Assembly: GCF_046630445.1 (NCBI RefSeq)
Contig: NC_092338.1
Location: 149,840,501-149,904,500, forward strand
DNA length: 64,000 nt
From: Rutidosis leptorrhynchoides
Taxonomy: Eukaryota > Streptophyta > Magnoliopsida > Asterales > Asteraceae
Reading direction: 5' to 3'
Part shown: piece after piece, positions 25,233-37,339 of the stretch
How positions within the stretch are numbered: position 1 is the stretch's first letter
How the letters are laid out: each line of letters opens with the position of its first letter
Translations under genes and position numbers: made by a program
Notes under the pieces: generated by a model
Databases searched by the model: none
The model's input: the letters and a program-made list of their open reading frames with translations, nothing else
What the model was told of the DNA's origin: nothing

Positions 25233-26995
25233 TTATTATTATTATTAAGATTAATATTATTATTATTAATCTTATTAAGTAGTAGTATTATTATACATAA
25301 AATACTACGACGAAGTCATGAGCGTGTTACTTTCAAAATGGGTTTTCAAGCGGGATCGAGCTAAGGAAATTATGGGTTATAGCTTTGGATGTTATGGGTA
25401 ATGTACGTGGGTATTATTGGCAAGTCAAACCTAGCGTTTATCATCTCTGTTGCGTCTACGTACTTTCCTGCAATATTGAATCACAATATTGATACGTGAG
25501 CATTCATATCTTATCTTTTATATATTAAAAGTGTATCCATGTCTAGTGCTCGAGTATATATGTTTATGCATGTTTTTGAAAAGCTGGCGAAAAATCAATA
25601 ACTTTTCATTTAGAAATCGCGTAATTTCGATGAACGAATTTAAAGATATGGTCAACTGAATTATGATTAACATTAATTGAATTGCTTTTGAATATGCAAT
25701 TGATATTTAAACAACTTGTTTATAAGATTGATAAATTAGATTTTCAAATATTACTAATCGAGTAAATGAATTTCTATATAAGGCACGTCTCATCTTGTTG
25801 AGCAATTGTCAAAATTGATTGTTTTATCATATTTTAAAGCCTTATAAAAGCTATAGTTTAATTTTACAAGAATTGGGAAACTATGTGAAATGTTAGAATG
25901 TTTTGATTGCCATGATCATTCAACTATAGTATTGAGTCAGATTGACTTTTTGAAACGACTTTTGATAACTTTTGTATGTCGGTCTCGAGCATTAGGATTG
26001 TGATACACTATGACCTGACCTAGCTTGATAGACATTTATTGACCAATATATGTTCTCTAGGTTGAGATCTACGGTTATTTGGTATTTCGAGTTTCAGTCA
26101 CATTTCGGTGAACGACTTTATGTGCTGTTAAGGTGAGTTTCATTTGCTCCCTTTTTAATTGCTTTCGCAATCTATATTTTGGGCTGAGAATACATTCACT
26201 TTATTTTAAACGCAATGGATACAAGTACATACTAAATTCTACACTGAGTTTGAACCAAAAATCCCTTAGCTTTGGTAACTAGTAACTGCCGGTTATAAGA
26301 ACTGGTGGGCGGGAGTAGTTATATATGGATCCATAGGGCTTGACATCCCCGTCTGTTCCAGGTATAGAAACCTTAGACTGAACTATAAAACAGACATATG
26401 CTATTTCAGTTTAGTACACGTTGGTTTGCGTGTATTGTACATGTTGGTTGCATGTATGTTAAAACATGGGTACTTATTATAACGTTAAAGTTTAGTTACC
26501 AGGGTGCTCAATCTTGTAGAATATTTTGATAAACGTTTCTGGATGAAACAACTGAAATCTTATGATCCACCTTTATATACAGATTATACGATACATTAAA
26601 ACTATGAACTCACCAACCTTTGTGTTGACACTTGTTAGCATGTTTATTCTCAGGTTCCCTAGAAGTCTTCCGCTATTTGCTTATATGTTAGACAAGCTTT
26701 GTGCATGGAGTCATACATGTTTTATTCAAGAAAACGTTGCATTCACAAAACCATCATCATGTATCTATTTTGACTGCATTGTCAACGAAAGTATTATTGT
26801 AAACTATTATTTACGGTGATTGTCTATATGTAAAAATTATCAGATGTCAAAAACATTTTATTTAAATATTCATTTATGGTGTGTCTTTTCAAAAGAATGC
26901 AATGTTTACAAAACGTATCATATATAGGTCAAATACCTCGCAATGAAATCGATGAATGACGTGTTCGTCCATATGGATTTGGAGCGATCGTCACA
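25037..26995 (+). repeat. Element G 3' LTR, part 2
   Basis: Resumes after the second ATGCG (25032-25036) with ATCGCATGG, the other half of the palindrome. TATA box CTATAAAT at 25098-25105 and (TTA)n at 25168-25250. Ends TCACA before TSD AAAAT. Confidence 0.9.
25168..25250. repeat. (TTA)n microsatellite
   Basis: TTA run in the G 3' LTR, counterpart of 5093-5170. Confidence 0.95.
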
Positions 26996-27000
26996 AAAAT

Positions 27001-27808
27001 ATAGGAACCGAACGAGAAGAAAGAAAAATAAATAAATAAATAAATACATGATGATGGTGAGGTTGGTTTTTGCAGGTGTTAAAAGGTGGGTGGTGGTGCT
27101 TCTCGGTCTCCAAACAGCAGCAACAATGGGAGAGTCATTTGGGTTTGGTTTCAAGTTCGTGAAAAAGAGAAAGAAGGTGGCGATTGTTCGAAGGTTAAGT
27201 GGTGGTTTACGGTGATGGTGACGGTTGGTGTATGCCGGAGTGGTGCTCCGGTGATGGCTATGGTGGTGGCGGTTGGTGTAGTCGGTGGTTTCTCTTCTCC
27301 CTCCCTTGGATACTCATACGCACATATATAGATATATGTTATGTAATATATGTATAATATTTAATATTAATAATAATTATATTATTTAATAAGTGAATGA
27401 TTGGAAACAGTAACCAGTGTACATGGAGTTTTCTTCTGCCGACACTCCTTCACAGACGGGGTATCGTGCACTATTTGAAATTAGTGGCGGATAAAAGTCT
27501 TCGGAAAAATCCCATATTTTTAAATTAACTTTATTTATTTATTTTGGTCATTATGGTATAAAATTCAATCATAAATTATTAAATAAAAATTGCATTAATT
27601 ATTCACTCCCATCTCCCAAGTAAAATATAAAAAATTTTAAATTTTGACAAACAACTTCCAAATATATATTAATAAGCCTAAAATTTATAAAACTCATTTT
27701 CGTATCACCGTTTATTTTAAAATTACATATGTTTGAATTTAACTTGCTTAATATCAATAGGAACATCAGACGATTATTACAATCATTTAATATTTATTTT
27801 TAATATAC

Positions 27809-27903
<95 letters not shown>

Positions 27904-28186
27904 ATTAAATACATCAAAATATATGTTTTCAAATAAATAAATTTAATATTTAATCTTATATATTTACTATTAATATTCATGTACATATATATATATACAT
28001 ACTTAAATATATATGAATCTTTTTACAAATAGTTATTCGTGAATCGTTGGAAACAGTCGAAGGTCAATTGAACATATAAACATAGTTTCAAAATTTTCGA
28101 GACTCAACATTACACACTTTGCTTATCGTATCGAAATCATATGAAGATTAAGTTTAAATTTGGTCAGAAATTTCCGGGTCGTCACA
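27001..28186 (-). mobile_element. Solo LTR F, right part
   Basis: Ends TTTCCGGGTCGTCACA (the complement of a TGTGACGACCC LTR start) before TSD TTAAC (28187-28191). It follows the second AAAAT copy (26996-27000) left by G. Contains a (TA)n run at 27808-27898. The start of this LTR closely resembles that of element G, so F and G are related families. Confidence 0.8.
27808..27898. repeat. (TA)n microsatellite
   Basis: About 90 bp of uninterrupted TA in the right part of solo LTR F. Confidence 0.95.
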
Positions 28187-28557
28187 TTAACCTTGAAATG
28201 GGTCAAATGAGTCTTTGATGACCTAAGTGGGTTAATGGGTGCGAAAATGAGATAACTTTGTGTTAAAAGGTGTATTAAGACCATAATCGAATTGTTGATA
28301 AGGGTTTGACATAATCCCGACCTATTGTTAGAATGAATTGTGTAAATGGGTCACGGTTGCACTATGGGCCAAATGGCATTTGGATGGCGAATAAGTTGGT
28401 TGACCAACTTGAATGTATGATTGATATTTGTGCATAATGTAATAGGTACGTTATTTTGAAGTTGCAAGCTTGGTTTATCAATTCACCGAAGGCGTAAGGT
28501 GAGTGGAATAATTATGCGTGTACGTATATAATGTATTTATTTGTGTAGCGTGGAATG

Positions 28558-28860
28558 TGGAATTGTCGCGGTGTTCAAGACACCACATTCTATGTAACGA
28601 GTGGAATTGTCGCGGTGTTCAAGACACCACATTCTATGTAACGAGTAGAATTGTCGCGGTGTTCAAGTCACCACTCATTGATTTGATTGACATGTGGAAT
28701 AGTCGCGGTGTTTAAGACAACACATTGTCATGAGAGTGGAACTGTCGGGGTGTTCAAGACACCACTCATTTGGTTTGATTGACATGTGGAAGTGTCGCAG
28801 TGTTCAAGACACTAGATTGTCATAGGGGTGAGATAGTCGCGGTGTTCAAGACATCACCCG
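28558..28860 (+). repeat. LTR minisatellite with stem-loop units (5' LTR copy)
   Basis: Seven imperfect tandem units, spaced about 39-55 bp, centred on GTCGCGGTGTTCAAGACACC. Each core can fold as GGTGT/ACACC around a TCAAG loop. The first two units are near-identical and the later ones diverge. The same array is in the 3' LTR at 50492-50800, so it is a family feature and not a local expansion. Confidence 0.85.
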
Positions 28861-29550
28861 AAGGATTAGTGATTAAACGTCGTATGTACACTAATGGATG
28901 TTATGAACTTCGATGGTCTCTAACTAGTACCGTTCCCTTGTACGATTGGTTACCCATGGTTATGTAAATTTTGTATTAGCATATTTAATTGTGAACTATA
29001 TGCTTTTGGTGTCGCTATCTTATTATGAATTGCGGATATTGGTTTATGCATAATGTTTGCATAGTTGTCGAATTGCTAGCTTGTATTCGGTATTGTATAA
29101 GTGATTGCAAGTAAGTGGGTTATATATGTATATGTATAATTATTGCATTCACTAAGCTTTAGGTTACCCTCTCGTTGTTTACCTTTTTATAGGCTCTGAC
29201 GTGGACAAGGTAAGGGCGTTCGTTTGGATTAGTGATCCTGCTTTGTTTTGATAGAGGACGCTTTTGGCAATAGCTTTTGGAGTTTGACCGAGATTTGGGT
29301 AGTGTAACCCCTAAACACCATGCTCATAGTGTCGTTTGGAATTTAAACTAGTGTGGTCGAAACTCATATTTTGTACGAAACTTGTATTACGGCATATGTG
29401 GGCCCGGTTTCGTAAAACTTATTTTATTATTGAATCGTGTGAGTTTTAACTATTATAACATGTTTTGAAAAGCGTTTCGTCTAAATATGTCGGGAAGTGG
29501 GAGATCTTTAATTGAAATTTGACAAAACCGGACAGGAGCTGATGAGGCTC

Positions 29551-29590
29551 GTGCGCGCCGCGCACCCTAGGGTGCTGCGCGCCGCGCACC
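29551..29590. repeat. GC-rich palindrome cluster near LTR end
   Basis: GTGCGCGCCGCGCAC is an odd-length perfect palindrome. It is followed by the palindrome CACCCTAGGGTG and a second near-copy of the first. It stands out in an AT-rich LTR and is repeated at about 51491-51531 in the 3' LTR. It could fold into a stable hairpin in the transcript; function unknown. Confidence 0.8.
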
Positions 29591-29653
29591 TGTGCTGATA
29601 TAAAAAAAAATATTTCGCGTTTTCGGTTGGAAATTAGGTTGGGTTGTTACAAG

Positions 29654-29665
29654 TGGTATCAGATC
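29654..29665 (+). other. Element A primer-binding site
   Basis: TGGTATCAGATC, two bases after the 5' LTR. It matches the initiator-Met tRNA 3' end complement (TGGTATCAGAGC) at 11 of 12 positions, the usual primer for plant gypsy elements. The leader 29666-30035 shows no ORF of note. Confidence 0.85.
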
Positions 29666-30035
29666 ATGGTCTAAGGGATTTAGGCGACTTGAGATAGGTG
29701 TCTAGACTTAGAATTTATTGTGTATGCGCGTTATGCAGGACTTGTATGAGACGGGTCGGACCGGGAATTGGTTAGTGCCTAGGTTTAGGTGAACTAACTA
29801 TGCGCTAATTGTTTTGTGTTGTGTTGCAACCATCAAGCGAGATAGACATTGTACTAGCAAGTTAATATGACGTGCTCGCGTAACAATGATTAGCTACCAT
29901 TGTTACGGGTTCAAATCTTGTCAAACGAGCGATGTACGACGATTGTTGAGCAAGATGGGGCGGTGAAGTGTATATTTATATATATATGTGTCTTGTCCTC
30001 TCGTTTCATTGTTTAATCTATTTCCGTTTTATAGT

Positions 30036-33000
30036 ATGAAGACGAGAAACGGACCCGAGAACAATGATGGAGGTACGAGTGAGGATGTTGAGTTCACGAC
30101 TAAAGTTGAGGCCATATTTAAAAGTCAAAAAGCGGGGTTTCTCGAAGACATCAAGAAGATGTTTCTAGATTCAATTGACGAGCAAGTAGTCAATATGGTT
30201 AAGGAACAAGTTAAGCTTGTCCTACAAGAAGCCAATGTGGGAAGGCAGGACTTCTTTTATAAGAATTTCAAGGATTCTCAACCTCTCACTTTTGATGGTG
30301 AAAGGGATCCGCTAAAAAGCAATCGTTGGATCTCCGATATGGAGGGGGATTTTTGAACTTGTGAATGCCCTCTCAAAAAGAAGACTAGGTATGGTTGTAG
30401 CATGTTACGGGGTGATGCCAAGTTGTGGTGGGACGCGAAAATCCAACTTTATGGTGAAGAACAATGCATGGATTTCACCTGGGATGAGTTCAAGGCGGAG
30501 TTTTTCAACGAGTACCGAACTTTGGCCGATCTTACTAGACTTAAGGACGAGTTGCGTGCCTTAAGGCAAGGGTCGATGGATTTGAACACTCTCAAATCCG
30601 TTTTCTTGTCAAAGACCCAATTTTGCCCGAAGAATGTCGGGAATGATAAAATGTTGAAGGAAGACTTCTATCGAATCTTGAATGACAACTATCAAGATAA
30701 GATTAGTGTAAACGTGGTGAACAAGTTTGATGAGTTGTTTTATATGGCCAAAGGTTTTGAGTCACTCGCTTTGAGAAAGAGTGGCTTCACTTTTGGCAAA
30801 AGGAAGTTCGAAGCTACTAGTCATTCGAACAAGAAGAGTAAAGGTGCGACCGAGAGTGTCGGTAGTGTGAAGAAAGGTGCTTCCGGAGTTTTTCCTTATT
30901 CTTGTCATAATTGTGATAGAAAGGGGCATATGGCCCGTGATTGTACCAAACCATCTACTACAACCAAACTCACTTGTTATAATTGTGGTAAAGAAGGGCA
31001 CCGAAGGCCGGAGTGTCCCCAGTTGAAGGATGATCATGTTAATAAGTTGGAGAAGGCGGCGGGTACGGCTCGGGGACGAAATTACTTAATGACCCATGAT
31101 GAGGCCAAGCAATCAAATGAAGTTGTCTCAGGTACTTTCATGGTTAACTCTAATCCGGCAAGGATACTATTTAATAGCAGTGCTAATTTATCGTTTGTTT
31201 CTTCAAGTTTTGTGTCTAAGCTTGATAAACCGCTAGCTAAGTTAAGTCATCCGGTAGAAGTCGAAATAGCGAATGGTAAGACGGTGCTAGGGGTTGATGT
31301 ATGTAATGATTGTAATATTGTGTTTAGTTCCGAAACGTTTAAAATTAATCTTATCCCGATGACCTTGGGTGAATTTGATATTGTCGTTGGTATGGATTGG
31401 CTCGATCGTTATAGAGCCGATATTGCATGCCATGAAAAATCTATTCGTGTGAAGACCCCAAGTGGGGGAGAGTTAATTATTCATGGCGAGAGACGGAGAA
31501 GACTTGTGCCATTATGCACTTATGCACGGGCACGTCGTTTTCTTGTTAGTGGTGGAATGGCTTTTCTTGCTCATCTAGTAGATACTAGTGAAGAGCCACC
31601 ATCCATTCGTGAAATTCCGGTGGTTAGTGAATTCGAAGACGTTTTTCCGGATGAATTACCGAGTGTTCCGGCAGAAAGACAAGTCGAATTTCGCATTGAG
31701 TTGGTTCCGGGGGCTACTCCCATTGCTAAAACTCCTTATCGTTTAGCACCAACGAAAATGCAAGAGTTGTTAAATCAAACCCAAGAATTACTTGAAAAGG
31801 GTTTTATTCGACCGAGTGCTTCTCCATGGGGTGCTCCGGTTTTATTCGTGAAGAAGAAGGATGGTAGTATGCGGATGTGCATTGATTATCGTGAGTTGAA
31901 CAAGGTGACAATCAAGAATCGTTATCCATTGCCTCGGATTGACGATTTGTTTGATCAACTCCAAGGCGCGACTTACTTTTCTAAAATCGACTTACGGTCC
32001 GGCTATCACCAAATGCGGGTCCGTGAGGAAGATATTGAGAAAACGGCCTTTCGAACGCGTTATGGGCATTTTGAATTTGTAGTTATGCCTTTTGGTCTTA
32101 CGAATGCACCGGTGGCATTCATGGATCTTATGAACCGAGTGTGCCAACCTATGTTAGACAAGTCGGTTATTGTGTTCATTGACGACGTACTTGTCTATTC
32201 GAAGAGTATGAAGGAACATGAACATCATTTGCGTGGTGTGTTGAAGACGTTGTAGAAGGAGAAGTTGTATGCAAAATTCTCCAAATGTGAATTTTGGCTA
32301 AGGGAAGTTCAATTCCTTGGCCATATTGTGAACAAAGATGGTATTCAAGTAGATCCGGGGAAGATTGAGACGGTAAAGAGTTGGGGACGACCGACTACGC
32401 CTACGGAAATCCGAAGCTTTCTCGGATTGGCTAGTTATTATCGTCGGTTTATCCAAGACTTTTCTAAAATCGCTTCTCCATTGACAAAGTTAACGAGAAA
32501 GAACGCGAGATTTAATTGGGAAAACGAGCAAGAAATTGCTTTCCAATTGTTAAAAAAGAAGTTATGTCAAGCTCCGGTTTTAGTGTTGCCGGAAGGTGTA
32601 GAAGACATGACAGTCTATTGTGATGCTTCTTTGAATGGGATCGGTTGTGTTCTAATGCAACGAGGTAAAGTCATCGCGTATGCCTCTCGACAATTAAAGG
32701 AACACGAAATGAGATATCCGACTCATGATCTTGAGTTGGTGGCGGTTGTTCATGCACTGAAAATTTGGCGCCATTACTTGTATGGTGTCAAGTGTACGAT
32801 TTATTCGGATCACAAGAGCTTAAAACATCTTTTTGATCAACGAGATTTGAATTATCGTCAACGTAGATGGATGGATGTGGTGAAAGACTATGATTGTGAA
32901 ATACTTTATCATCCATTTAAGGCAAATGTGGTCGCGGATGCGTTAAGTCGGAAGAGTCAACATCCGGCGATACGAGTAGGATCGTTACGCATGATTATTA

Positions 33001-33385
33001 CTAACAATTTTCTTGTAAAGCTTGGCGAGATACAAATTGAAGCTTTTGTTAACAACAAACATGAGGAACGAATTGTGGGCCAAACGGAGTTTATTACCTT
33101 AGGTCCGCATGGTTTGTTATCTTTTCAAGGAAGGGTGTGGGTGCCTATAATGGGAGATTCCCGACGAGTGCTACTTGAAGAAGCACATAAGTCAAAGTAT
33201 TCCATTCATCCGGGCGCGACGAAAATGTATCTTGATTTGAAGAAAGAGTATTGGTGGTCGGGCATGAAACGTGATATCGTAAAGTATGTTGAACAATATG
33301 TCACGTGTTTTCAAGTTAAGGCCGAGCACCAAAAGCCGTATGGTAAGTTACAACCGTTGGAAGTCCCGAAATGGAAATGGGAGCA
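30036..33385 (+). pseudogene. Element A gag-pol, 5' part (Gag, PR, RT, RNase H, start of IN)
   Basis: Start chosen at MKTRNGPENN. Order: Gag capsid; two CCHC zinc knuckles ([28 protein letters not shown]); aspartic protease; RT with LCIDY-type block (MCIDYRELN) and FIDDVLVYS catalytic box; RNase H (VYCDAS); integrase zinc-binding HHCC region. Stops interrupt the frame at 30354 and 32253 with no frameshift seen. The protease motif reads LFNSSAN where DSGA is expected, losing the catalytic Asp. The HHCC site has Tyr in place of its first Cys (YVTC). The frame is then cut by solo LTR H. Clearly non-functional. Confidence 0.9.
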
Positions 33386-33896
33386 TGATAGTGCTCCAAA
33401 CGAACATATATTTAGTCGCAATATCATCCCAATATGTAAAGTTTTTAGTTGTAATTATTCTATTTTTAAGTTGTAATCGTTTAAATAAATAAATGTGAAG
33501 ACAAAGCAAGAAGATTAAAGAATTGAAGAAAAAGTGCCACTAAAGCCTGAAAAGTGCCACTAAAGCCATAGTGCACTCAAAAGTGCCACTAAAAGTGAGT
33601 TAAAGACTTGCGCGGATTTTGGGAGTTAAGGAAAATAATTTTTTGTGCAAATTACAAATTGCAAAATGCAAAGTACAAGATATTAAATAGTACGAAAGGA
33701 TGTTCGAAAATCCAGAACCGGGACCTGAGCCAACTATCAACGCCCGACTCAACGGACAAAAAATTACAAGTCAACTATGTACAAGAATATAATATAATAT
33801 TTAAATAATTATATAAATTATTTATATATTATATATATTATATTAAATAACGTCGACAAGCTAGAAAACAAGGCATGTGGGCTGGATCCAGGTGGT

Positions 33897-33972
33897 CATG
33901 CGATCGCATGGCATGGAAGCCATTTTTCCATGCGATCGCATGGGCTGAAAATTCTGGCCACATCTATAAATA
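33897..33972 (+). promoter_or_regulatory. Solo LTR H U3: paired palindromes and TATA box
   Basis: Palindrome cores at 33897-33910 and 33928-33943, then CTATAAATA at 33964-33972. Same order and similar spacing as element G at 4955-5030. Confidence 0.55.
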
Positions 33973-34027
33973 CCAACGAATTCGGCCAGAATAATTACAC
34001 CATCCACAATAATACTCCCTCTGTATA

Positions 34028-34100
<73 letters not shown>
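34028..34100. repeat. (TA)n microsatellite in solo LTR H
   Basis: Uninterrupted AT dinucleotide run downstream of the predicted TATA box, at the same relative place as the (TTA)n run in element G LTRs. Confidence 0.9.
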
Positions 34101-34106
<6 letters not shown>

Positions 34107-35222
34107 GTTAGTTTTATATTAGATTAGTTTGGATAATGTAAAGGTTATTTTACGGGTTTTGAAGTCGAAGTTCTGTCCGTGTAACACTACGCGATAAATA
34201 ATCAATGTAAGTTATGTTCTCCTTTTTAAATTAATGTCTCGTACTTAAGTTAATATTATGCTTATTTAAGCCGAAGTAATCATGATGTTGGACTAAATAT
34301 TAAAGATGGGGTAATTAGGCTTTGTACCATAATTGGGGTTTGGACAAAAGAACGACACTTGTGGAAATTAGACTATGGCTATTAATGGGCTTTATATTTG
34401 TTTAATTAAATGATAGTTTGTTAATTTAATATAAAGATTTACAATTGGACGTACCTATAAATAACCATATACACTCGATCGGACACGATGGGCGGGATAT
34501 TTATAAGTATTAATAATCGTTCATTTAACCGGACACGGGAATGGATTAATAGTCATTGGACTTATTAAAACAGGGGTGAATTACATACAAGGAAAATTGG
34601 TATAATTATAGTTTAAGTCCCCAATTAGTTGGAATATTTGACTTCGGATATAAGGATAATTTGACGAGGACACTCGCACTTTATATTTATGACTTATGGA
34701 TCGTTATGGACAAAAACCAGATGGACATATTAAATAATCCAGGACAAAAGACAATTAACCCAGGATAATTAATTAAAATCAAAAAGTCAAACATCATGAT
34801 TACGGAAGTTTAAATAAGTATAATAATTTTATCTTATTTCTTATCGCATTTTATTTTACGCACTTAAATTATCGTCATTTATATTTTTCATTAGGTTTTA
34901 ATTGTGACTTAAAATATAAAATCGACAAACCGGTCATTAAATGGTAAACCCCCTTTTATATTATTATTATATATAAAAATATATATTTTGTACAAATGTA
35001 GTTGTTTAAAATATAGTGTAAAATAAGTCGTCTCCCTGTGGAACGAACCAGACTTACTAAAAACTATACTACTCTACGATTAGGTACACTGCCTATAGTG
35101 TTGTAGCAGAGTTTAGGTATATCCCATTTGTAAATAAATTAATTAAAACTTGTATCATATTTCGTCGTATTTTGTAGTAAAAATATAACTATTTTGTATA
35201 CACTCCTACGCACATCAGAGCA

Positions 35223-36318
35223 CATTACCATGGATTTCATCACAAAGTTATCAAAGACGGCGAGAACCCAATTTGACTCGATTTGGGTAATAGTTGACCG
35301 GTTGACGAAAAGTGTCTTGTTTCTTCCCATACGGGAAACGATATCGTCGGAGACTTTGGCTAAATTATTTATCAAGGAGGTGATATCGAGGCATGGGGTT
35401 CCTATACCTATTATTTCGGATCGTGACACTCGTTTCACATCTCGGTTTTGGAATAAGTTTCATGAAGATATGGGTACACAATTGAGAATGAGCACGGTGT
35501 ACCAACCTCAAACGGACGGTCAAACCGAACGTACGAATCAAACATTGGAGGATATGTTACGGGCGTGTATTATTGATTTTGGTGGTAGTTGGGATGAGCA
35601 CTTACCATTGGTGGAATTCTCGTACAATAATAGTTATGATAATAGTATCGGGATGCCACCTTACGAGATGCTTTATGGGCGTAGGTGTCGAACCCCGATT
35701 TGTTGGGGTGAAGTGGGTCAAAGAGAAATCGGGAGTACCGATTTGGTTTTAGAGACGAATAGCAAGATTGAGATGATTCAGACTCATTTGAAAGCGGCTT
35801 AAGATAGACAAAAGTCGTATGCCGACAAACGTAAGCGATTGATTGAGTTCCAAGAAGGTGACATGGTGATGCTTAAGGTTTCGCCATGGAAGGGTATTAT
35901 TCGGTTTTGAAAACAGGGAAAGTTAGCTCCTCGGTTTATTGAGCCATTTAAGATTTTAGCTCATGTGGGTGAAGTTGTGTATCGCTTGGAATTACCCGAA
36001 GAGCTTGCGGGGATCCATAATACATTTCATGTTTCCCATCTCTGTAAGTGTCTTGCGGATGATTCCTCATGGATGCCATTAGACGAAATTGAGCTAAACA
36101 ACAAGTTAGAGTATGTTGAGGAGCCGATTGCGACACTTGACGAAAAGGTGAAAAGGTTGAGGAATAAAGAAGTGAGAACTTATAAAGTTCAATGGCGTCG
36201 AAGTAAAGGTTCCGAGTTTACTTGGAAGCCCGAAGAGTTCGTGTTGGTTTATCTTCCCTCTTGTCATGCGGCTTGGATCGCGAGGACGCGCTCCGATTCA
36301 AGTGGGGGAGAGTTGTAA
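35223..36318 (+). pseudogene. Element A gag-pol, 3' part (integrase core and chromodomain)
   Basis: Resumes right after TSD GAGCA at the integrase core (TMDFITKL). The DDE residues are present: Asp in MDF, Asp in ISDRDT, Glu in TERTNQTLEDM. Next come a GPY/F-like region (RLELPEELAGIHNTFHVSHL) and a chromodomain-like end (KVQWRRSKGSEFTW). In-frame stops at 35800 and 35908. The last Leu codon and the TAA stop (36316-36318) overlap the start of the 3' LTR, so this family terminates translation inside its LTR. Confidence 0.9.
36301..36313 (+). other. Element A polypurine tract
   Basis: AGTGGGGGAGAGT immediately before the 3' LTR. It also encodes the last residues of the polyprotein (SGGE). Confidence 0.85.
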
Positions 36319-36443
36319 GACCCGAATAATTATTGTACAGTGGTGTAAATAGGGTACTTGAAGTGTGGGAAATTTTGTGCTGTTAAACAGAGGTCAGAGC
36401 CTGTCCAGACCAGGGTGCGCTCAGCGCACACTTAAGGGTGCGC
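36314..36443 (+). repeat. Element A 3' LTR, part 1
   Basis: TGTAAGACCC start, matching 313 onward, including the GTGCGCTCAGCGCAC hairpin (36415-36429). Cut at 36443 by element B, which duplicated TGCGC (36439-36443). Confidence 0.9.
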
Positions 36444-37327
36444 TGTAGTGACCCTAACTTTTCCATGTTTATATATATATTAAATGAAATTGTTATTTAC
36501 ATGATTAAGTGTTTCCAACATGTTAAGCAATCAAACTTGTTAAGACTTGATTAAATGAAATAGGTTTCATATAGACAATTGACCACCCAAGTTGACCGGT
36601 GATTCACGAACGTTAAAACTTGTAAAAACTATATGATGACATATATATGGATATATATATATAGTTAACATGATATTATGATAAGTAAACATATCATTAA
36701 GTATATTAATAATGAACTACATATGTAAAAACAAGACTACTAACTTAATGATTTTGAAACGAGACATATATGTAACGATTATCGTTGTAACGACATTTAA
36801 TGTATATATATCATATTAAGAGATATTCATACATCATAATATCATGATAATATAATAATTTAAAATCTCATTTGATATTATAAACATTGGGTTAACAACA
36901 CTTAACAAGATCGTTAACCTAAAGGTTTCAAAACAACACTTACATGTAACGACTAACGATGACTTAACGACTCAGTTAAAATGTATATACATGTAGTGTT
37001 TTAATATGTATTCATACACTTTTGAAAGACTTCAAGACACTTATCAAAATACTTCTACTTAACAAAAATGCTTACAATTACATCCTCGTTCAGTTTCATC
37101 AACAATTCTACTCGTATGCACCCGTATTTGTACTCGTACAATACACAGCTTTTAGATGTATGTACTATTGGTATATACACTCCAATGATCAGCTCTTAGT
37201 AGCCCATGTGAGTCACCTAACACATGTGGGAACCATCATTTGGCAACTAGCATGAAATATCTCATAAAATTACAAAAATATGAGTAATCATTCATGACTT
37301 ATTTACATGAAAACAAAATTACATATC

Positions 37328-37339
37328 CTTTATATCTAA
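37328..37339 (+). promoter_or_regulatory. Possible TATA box in B LTR
   Basis: CTTTATATCTAA, in a conserved stretch followed by a CA-rich segment, a plausible start-site context. Present in all LTR copies of this family; no direct evidence of use. Confidence 0.3.

Larger units (their letters stand above)
28192..29651 (+). repeat. Element A 5' LTR, part 2
   Basis: Continues the 5' LTR after the second TTAAC (28187-28191). Contains seven tandem GTCGCGGTGTTCAAGACACC-type units at 28558-28860 and a GC-rich palindromic cluster at 29551-29590. Ends GTTGTTACA at 29651, directly before the PBS. It aligns with 50128-51596 of the 3' LTR. Confidence 0.9.
33386..35217 (+). mobile_element. Solo LTR H (unrelated gypsy-like LTR)
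   Basis: Starts TGATAGTGCTCC, ends GCACATCA and is flanked by a perfect TSD GAGCA (33381-33385 and 35218-35222), so the ends are exact. At 1832 bp with no PBS, PPT or coding capacity it is a solo LTR left by recombination. The phrase CTCCCTGTGGAACGAACC near 35032 recalls the ends of Tat/Athila-type LTRs (from memory, weak). Its U3 contains two CATGCGATCGCATG palindromes and a TATA box strikingly like those in element G. Orientation is assumed from the TATA box. Confidence 0.85.

Noticed and set aside
27086..27331. 81-residue Gly/Val-rich frame in F
   Set aside because: Low-complexity GGTGG-rich LTR sequence without domain or supporting context.
28558..28860. CRISPR-like regular repeats
   Set aside because: Units are contiguous imperfect minisatellite repeats without unique spacers, in a plant LTR.
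37022..37255. 77-residue sense open frame in the B-family LTR leader, also at 14388-14621 and 24224-24457
   Set aside because: It begins with TTG, not ATG, has no recognisable composition, and repeats only because LTRs are copies.
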